Shown: positions 14,317 to 18,397 of the stretch, one piece after another
How positions within the stretch are numbered: the stretch's first letter is position 1
Layout: every line of letters starts with the position of its first letter
Notes under the pieces: generated by a model
Told to the model about the DNA's origin: nothing
The model's input: only the letters and a program-made list of their open reading frames with translations
Database searches by the model: none
Source of the DNA: Chloroflexia bacterium
GTDB lineage: Bacteria > Chloroflexota > Chloroflexia > Thermomicrobiales > UBA6265
Length of the DNA stretch: 18,397 nt
Direction of reading: 5' to 3'
Assembly (NCBI GenBank): GCA_013694885.1
Contig: JACDBO010000021.1
Span: forward strand, 1 to 18,397
Program-made: the position numbers and the translations under genes

Positions 14317-15962
14317 TGGCGGTGCCCGGAGGGCCGCCTTCCGTCGTTGAAGGGCGCGTCGCAGCCGGCGGCGGCGGGATCGCCCTGGCGGCCCTAGTGC
14401 TGATGCTCGGCAATGTGTTGAGCCGGCTCCTCGGCCTCTTCCGAGAGCAACTCGCGGCCGGACTCTTCGGCACCGGGGACGCCATCGCCGCCTTCACCAT
14501 CGCCGACAACCTCCAGACGCTCCTCTTCGACCTGATGGCCAGCGGCGCCCTCCAGGCCGCCTTGATCCCGGTGCTGGCCGGCTGGGCCGCGCCCGACCTC
14601 GCCACGCGCACCGAGTTGCGGCATATCAGCGGGGCATTGCTCACACTGGTCCTGCTCCTCGTCGGCAGCTTCGCTCTGCTCGGCGTTGTCTTTGCGCCCT
14701 GGGTCGTGCGCGGCATGATCTGGTTCTCGCGGTCTCCGAACGCGCGCGGCACGGACGCGTTCGATCTCACTGTCGACCTGGTGCGGATCGTCCTGCCGGC
14801 GGCGGCGCTGCTGAGTGCCGCCGTCGTGCTGCAAGCGACCCTCTACGCCCTCGGCAGGATCGCCGCGCCGGCCCTCTCGACAGCCCTCCGCAACCTCGCT
14901 ATCGTCGTCGCCGCGCTGCTGCTGGCCGGCACGCTCGGCGTGCGCAGCATGGCCTGGGGCACGGTCGTCGGCGCCGGCCTGATCGTGCTCGTCCAACTCT
15001 GGCCGCTCCGCCGCGCCGGCGCTCTACCGCGTCTGAATCTGCGCTTCCGTCACCCCGCCATCCTGCGGATGCTGGCGCTCTACTTACCCGTATTCCTGGG
15101 GTTACTGGTTAGTTCACTCGCCGTCGTCGTCGACCGGGGGCTGGCCTGGGGTGCCGGCGAGCAGGCGGTCGGCGCCATGCGCTACGCCACGACCCTCGTC
15201 CAGCTCGTGCTCGGACTCGTCGCCGCCGCTATCTCCCTGGCAGCCCTACCCACCCTCTCCCGTCACTTCAGCGCCGGCGACGAGGCGGCCTACCGGACGA
15301 CGCTCGGCCGCGCTCTGGCGCTGGTCACCTTCCTCATCTTTCCCGCCATCTTCGGTCTCGCCGCCCTCGCCTGGCCGGTCACCGACCTCCTCTTCGGCCA
15401 CGGCGCCACCGGCGACGACGGAGTCCGGGCCATCACGATCGCCCTCCTTGGCTACCTCCCCGGTACCCTCGCCGCCGCCTACGATCAAGTCCTCATCTTC
15501 GCCTTCTACGCCCGCCTCAACACCCGCACCCCGGTTCTCATCGGCGTGCTGGCGGTTGGTGTCTACTTCGCCGTCGCCCTGCCCCTGGTCGCTCCGTTCG
15601 GGATGCTCGGGCTGGTCCTCGCCAACTCCGCCCAGTTCGTCGCCCACGCCATTGTCATTTACTGGCTCGCCCGCCGCAGCTTCGGCTGGACCGGCGACCC
15701 CCGCCTCCGCCGCCTCATCCCCCGCTGCGCCGCCGCCAGCGCCGTCATGGCCGTCGCCGTCCTCGCCCTCTGGCGCATCCTCGACGCGATCCTGCCGAAC
15801 GAGGGCATCCTGCCCGAGACCGCGCTGGTTGCCATTCCGGCCACCATCGGCGCCATCGTCTACTTCGCCCTCATCGCCCGCACCTGTGCCCGCGAGCTTC
15901 AACTATTGCGGACCGCGGTGACCAGCCGCCTCGGCGGGAGTTTTCGCGGTATTCGACGATAA
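14316..15962 (+). CDS. murJ: Lipid II flippase MurJ (MviN family)
   Basis: MurJ flips lipid II across the cytoplasmic membrane for peptidoglycan synthesis. The 548-aa protein has about 14 membrane helices, the usual number. The N-terminal LMLGNVLSRLLGLFREQLAAGLFGTGDAIAAFTIADNLQTLLFDLMASGALQAALIPVL (about 28-88) is diagnostic, including the conserved Arg of 'SRxLGxxRE'. The central LVVSSL..VDRGLAWGAGEQAVGAMRYATTLVQLVLGLVAAAISLAALPTLSRH region and 'GYLPGTLAAAYDQVLIFAFYARLNTRTPV' are also family-typical. ATG 14316 overlaps the stop of the zinc-finger gene; the longer frame back to 13797 overlaps that gene in another frame and is not used. Some MviN proteins export other lipid-linked polymers, and the nearby TagA-like transferase leaves this possibility open. 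Confidence 0.93.
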   Translation: MAVPGGPPSVVEGRVAAGGGGIALAALVLMLGNVLSRLLGLFREQLAAGLFGTGDAIAAFTIADNLQTLLFDLMASGALQAALIPVLAGWAAPDLATRTELRHISGALLTLVLLLVGSFALLGVVFAPWVVRGMIWFSRSPNARGTDAFDLTVDLVRIVLPAAALLSAAVVLQATLYALGRIAAPALSTALRNLAIVVAALLLAGTLGVRSMAWGTVVGAGLIVLVQLWPLRRAGALPRLNLRFRHPAILRMLALYLPVFLGLLVSSLAVVVDRGLAWGAGEQAVGAMRYATTLVQLVLGLVAAAISLAALPTLSRHFSAGDEAAYRTTLGRALALVTFLIFPAIFGLAALAWPVTDLLFGHGATGDDGVRAITIALLGYLPGTLAAAYDQVLIFAFYARLNTRTPVLIGVLAVGVYFAVALPLVAPFGMLGLVLANSAQFVAHAIVIYWLARRSFGWTGDPRLRRLIPRCAAASAVMAVAVLALWRILDAILPNEGILPETALVAIPATIGAIVYFALIARTCARELQLLRTAVTSRLGGSFRGIRR

Positions 15963-16039
15963 TCCGTATTTTCATCGGTCCGTCGCCGTCGCGCCCTTTT
16001 CCGCACATATCACATGCCACGCCCGGCTACCTCTCTACA

Positions 16040-16082
16040 TGTCATTTCGAGCCGCGGCGAGAAATCTCTCGTTCGAGGGGAA
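16040..16082 (+). repeat. Dispersed repeat, copy 3 (left arm of an inverted pair)
   Basis: It starts TGTCATTTCGAGCCGCGGCG and ends GAGGGGAA. It is nearly identical to the copies at 556 and 13544 and is inverted relative to the arm at 16242-16266. Confidence 0.85.
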
Positions 16083-16241
16083 CGGGCGACCGTGGACCAC
16101 GCTGTTTCGTTCGATTCCTCAGGACAGATGCTCGTGCGCTCGGAGCAACTCATCTTGATGATTGGAGTTGATCCCGATTGCTCGCAATTGTTTCATTCCG
16201 ATCGCGTCGGGAAGCTCTCCATCCCGGCAATGGTATTGACG

Positions 16242-16266
16242 GAACGAGAGATTTCTCGCTGCGGCT
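16242..16266 (-). repeat. Dispersed repeat, copy 4 (right arm, inverted)
   Basis: Its reverse complement, AGCCGCAGCGAGAAATCTCT followed by CGTTC, matches the inner 25 bp of copy 3 with one difference. The expected outer end (CTCGAAATGACA) is found only at 16348-16359, after 81 unrelated bases. Confidence 0.8.
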
Positions 16267-16442
16267 GCTCTGAAAAACTCACTGGCGACCGCGTACGTTC
16301 GGATCCTACCTTTTCATGGCTGGTGTCGTCCCACCGGGTCATGAACACTCGAAATGACACCTTGAGGGCTGGCTGACACGCGGTGGGTCTTGTATTCGGG
16401 TTCATCCTCAGACCCCGTGCACGGGCGACGAAGAGTGGCGCC

Positions 16443-17648
16443 TCAACGCCGGGGTAAGGGTCTTCGCCCGACATGGCTCTCGCCCAGCCGGTGCGCCTCG
16501 TTCCAGACCGTGCGGATCGGCAGGTCATTCGCGCGGGCGATAGCCACGCACTCCTCATACTCCGGCACGGCGTCGATCACGCGCCCGTTCCAGGCCCGCA
16601 GCTTGAGGCGGATCTCTCCCCATCTGGTCGTCACCGACGCGAACGTCCGCGCCGCCTTGACTCGCTCGACCGATGTGGCGCGCACCCCCAGCGTCGTACT
16701 GTTCTCGATCAGTACATGCTCGATGGCGCCGCGCTTCGCGGCAGGCACCAGCGCGCTGATGCGTGTCGCCGGTCGCCCCTTCTTCATCGTGATCGCGGAG
16801 AGCCAGACATCCAGCGCACCCGCGGCGAAGAGTCGCTCGGTGAGCAGGTCGAAGAACTGCGGGTTCATGTCGTCGATGTTGGTCTCCAGCAGCAGTTCGC
16901 CATCGCCCGATTCCTGGTCATCCACCTGGCCCAGCCAGACACGCAGTGCGTTCGGCCACGGCAGCTCCTTCTGGCCGAACCCGTATCCGATCGCCGACGG
17001 CACGAACGAGGGACGTTCGAAGCGGGCGAGCGTCGTCAGGATCGCCGCCCCGGTCGGCGTCAGCAGCTCGGCGCTGATTTCCCCTTCCCCCGCGCTCGGC
17101 GCGGCGACCGGCGCGCCGGCCTGCGCAAGCAGCTCGGCGGTGGCCGGAGCCGGTACCGGGATCGTGCCGTGCTGGCTTTGGGCGAACCCGGAACCGAGTT
17201 GCGGTGGCCCGCTGAACACTTCCTCGACTCCGAGCAGCGCCAGACCGATGCAGGCGCCGCAGATGTCGATGATCGCATCCACGCCGCCTACCTCGTGGAA
17301 GTGGACGTGTTCTACCTCCGCGCCGTGGATCTTCGCCTCCGCCGCCGCCAGCCGCCCGAAGATCGTCAACGCCGCCCGCTTGACCGGCTCGTCCAATGCC
17401 GACGCCTCGATCAGCGCGCGGATCTCCCGCCAGTCCCGCGTTTGCTGCTCCGCTCCGACATCCACGACCACTCGGGTCCCGTGAACACCATGCTGCTGCG
17501 TTGGCCCGGAGCGAATCTGATAGCCGGTCAGGTCGAGTTTACTCAGCTCGGAACTCAGACTCGGCAGCGAGAGCCCGGCATCGACCAGCGCGCCGAGGAT
17601 CATGTCGCCGCTGGCGCCGGAGAACGGATCGAAGAACGCGATTTTCAT
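16443..17648 (-). CDS. larC: Nickel-pincer cofactor cyclometallase LarC
   Basis: LarC inserts nickel, using CTP, into the pincer ligand made by LarB and LarE, completing the nickel-pincer nucleotide cofactor of lactate racemase and related enzymes. The 401-aa length fits full LarC. Motifs include the N-terminal MKIAFFDPFSGASGDMILGALVDAG (1-25), EHVHFHEVGGVDAIIDICG (113-131), SAELLTPTGAAIL (192-204), ETNIDDMNPQ (255-264), and TMKKGRPATRISAL (287-300). In Lactiplantibacillus plantarum larC is made by a programmed frameshift joining larC1 and larC2; here the frame is continuous. ATG 17646-17648 gives the standard N-terminus; the frame to 17705 adds a non-homologous arginine-rich tail. GGAG lies 11 nt upstream. 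larA, larB and larE are not in the window. It is divergent from the last gene. Confidence 0.93.
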   Translation of the reverse strand: MKIAFFDPFSGASGDMILGALVDAGLSLPSLSSELSKLDLTGYQIRSGPTQQHGVHGTRVVVDVGAEQQTRDWREIRALIEASALDEPVKRAALTIFGRLAAAEAKIHGAEVEHVHFHEVGGVDAIIDICGACIGLALLGVEEVFSGPPQLGSGFAQSQHGTIPVPAPATAELLAQAGAPVAAPSAGEGEISAELLTPTGAAILTTLARFERPSFVPSAIGYGFGQKELPWPNALRVWLGQVDDQESGDGELLLETNIDDMNPQFFDLLTERLFAAGALDVWLSAITMKKGRPATRISALVPAAKRGAIEHVLIENSTTLGVRATSVERVKAARTFASVTTRWGEIRLKLRAWNGRVIDAVPEYEECVAIARANDLPIRTVWNEAHRLGESHVGRRPLPRR

Positions 17649-17830
17649 AGGCGCGACTGCTCCAGGCCCGGCGACGAGCCAGGCACGAACTCGAACACGG
17701 AACAAGAAACGGATACGGACGGGGCCGCCGGTCGCGATGGCGCGGAGAGTGCGCCAAAATGTGGCGGCCGACTCGCAGGATACCAGCGTCGTCGTCGTCT
17801 CGACGCCTCAGTGGAAAGGAGTGCTCCGAC

Positions 17831-18376
17831 ATGACCAGGAACATCACCGACCTGAAACGGTTACTCTCTCCCCCGGCTCGTCCCGGAGGCCTACGCTGGG
17901 AGCGGGGTGCCAGGAGTGACAACCTTGACCACCTCACTCGCGGCGCGCTCGCTGGTATCGTCGCTACCGGCTTCATGACGCCGGTGATCGCCGTCGGTCG
18001 CGCCTTGAACCTGCTTTGGACCCCACCGCCGGCCCAGATCACCGAAAACCTCGCCAAGCGAGCCGGTGTCAACCCGGACGAGGATCACGTCGCCTTCCAG
18101 CTCGTCTGGCTGGCCGCCCACGGTGGCTACGGCGTGGTCTGCGGCGCAACCTACGTGGCGATGCGCCCGATCCTACCGAGAGCAACCGTCGTCGCCGGTC
18201 TGCTCTACGGCGGCGGCGTCTGGACCGCCAGCTATATCGCCCTGATGCCCGCTCTCAACCTCTACCCTTCGCCAGAAGAGGACTCCAGGTCGCGCCTCGC
18301 CGTCATGGTCGTCGCCCACGCCGTCTTCGGCGTCTCGCTGGCCGAAGTCGAACGCCGCCTGGCTCACCGCTCCTAG
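17831..18376 (+). CDS. Multi-span membrane protein of unknown function
   Basis: The 181-aa product has a polar N-terminus (1-33) and about four membrane segments (about 36-62, 88-108, 115-142, 155-172). The pattern GALAGIVATGFMTPVI, then AAHGGYGVVCGATYV, LLYGGGVWTASYIALMPALNLYP and VVAHAVFGVSLAEVERRL resembles the DUF1440/YagU-type membrane proteins, where a helix-turn 'G..aG..aT..m' and late 'H..yG...g' motifs recur; this family link is tentative. ATG 17831 is chosen because GGAAAGGAG ends 10 nt upstream, a strong site; the open frame back to 17759 lacks one. It is transcribed away from larC from a shared 182-bp interval that contains a small palindrome CGCCA/TGGCG (17752-17766). Its function is unknown. 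Confidence 0.8.
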   Translation: MTRNITDLKRLLSPPARPGGLRWERGARSDNLDHLTRGALAGIVATGFMTPVIAVGRALNLLWTPPPAQITENLAKRAGVNPDEDHVAFQLVWLAAHGGYGVVCGATYVAMRPILPRATVVAGLLYGGGVWTASYIALMPALNLYPSPEEDSRSRLAVMVVAHAVFGVSLAEVERRLAHRS

Positions 18377-18397
18377 CGAACGCATCCTGTGGACAGG

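Larger units (their letters stand above)
15963..16442. other. Gene-free interval holding repeats
   Basis: About 480 bp between murJ and the convergent larC. It contains an inverted pair of the dispersed repeat (16040-16082 and 16242-16266), a repeat-end fragment at 16348-16359, and a long-loop pairing GGGTCT/AGACCC (16383-16413) near the larC stop. Open frames across it are low-complexity and run through the repeats, so I see no gene. No clear terminator with U-tract is visible for murJ. Confidence 0.6.

Noticed and set aside
16193..16558. 121-aa minus-strand ORF overlapping the larC 3' end
   Set aside because: It passes through repeat arms and overlaps larC in another frame; its peptide ends in the repeat-derived REISRS.
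16473..17834. 453-aa plus-strand ORF opposite larC
   Set aside because: It is a shadow of larC; the arginine-rich sequence has no domain.
1..18397. CRISPR array, toxin-antitoxin or phage-defence module
   Set aside because: No regularly spaced repeats, nuclease/methylase motifs or integrase genes were seen. The repeats present are irregular and intergenic.

Overview
The window is about 18.4 kb of GC-rich bacterial DNA with dense gene packing, many GC-biased third positions and a few short intergenic repeats. The gene set suggests a Chloroflexota bacterium, perhaps of the Thermomicrobia/Sphaerobacter type: an Acs of the YTSGTTAKPKG kind, tandem DUF2207 proteins, a zinc-finger membrane protein next to MurJ, and 'GTCATT..GA' dispersed repeats. 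This assignment is inference from gene content; no rRNA or other marker is present. I see no rRNA, no complete tRNA, no CRISPR array and no transposase.

Left part (1-6800). A 67-aa protein of unknown function is followed by a perfect 15-bp hairpin. Next come acetyl-CoA synthetase (acs) with a clear terminator and a 292-bp element with 61-bp inverted ends. On the minus strand, reading from high to low coordinates, there is a ferritin-like gene broken by an in-frame stop beside an A11/T11 run, its terminator, a strong sigma70-type promoter with a hairpin directly at the predicted RNA 5' end, greA after a leader of about 250 nt, a hairpin terminator, lysS, and a 46-aa single-span membrane protein.

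Metal module (6909-9210, minus strand). A Fur/Zur-family repressor is followed by the ATPase and permease of a Zn/Mn-type ABC importer. A 7-1-7 imperfect palindrome overlaps both the end of the repressor gene and the -35 box of a predicted promoter for the transporter. This is a plausible self-contained zinc or manganese control circuit, but no substrate-binding protein is in the window.

Envelope module (9359-15962, plus strand). A full DUF2207 membrane protein is followed by a second copy lacking the extracellular domain and the Gly-rich tail, a WecG/TagA-family glycosyltransferase (TGATG overlap), a zinc-finger plus multi-span membrane protein, and the lipid II flippase MurJ (TGATG overlap). 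The overlaps suggest translationally coupled pairs acting in cell-surface polymer assembly.

Right end (15963-18397). A repeat-filled gap contains an inverted pair of the dispersed repeat whose right arm appears split by 81 bp. It is followed by larC (nickel-pincer cofactor cyclometallase, minus strand) as a single uninterrupted ORF and, divergently, a small multi-span membrane protein of unknown function.

The most interesting items are the promoter-proximal hairpin and long leader of greA, the embedded Zur-like operator, the asymmetric DUF2207 pair in the envelope cluster, the unannotated membrane microprotein, and the broken ferritin-like gene. I found nothing that can be firmly called a new biological system.
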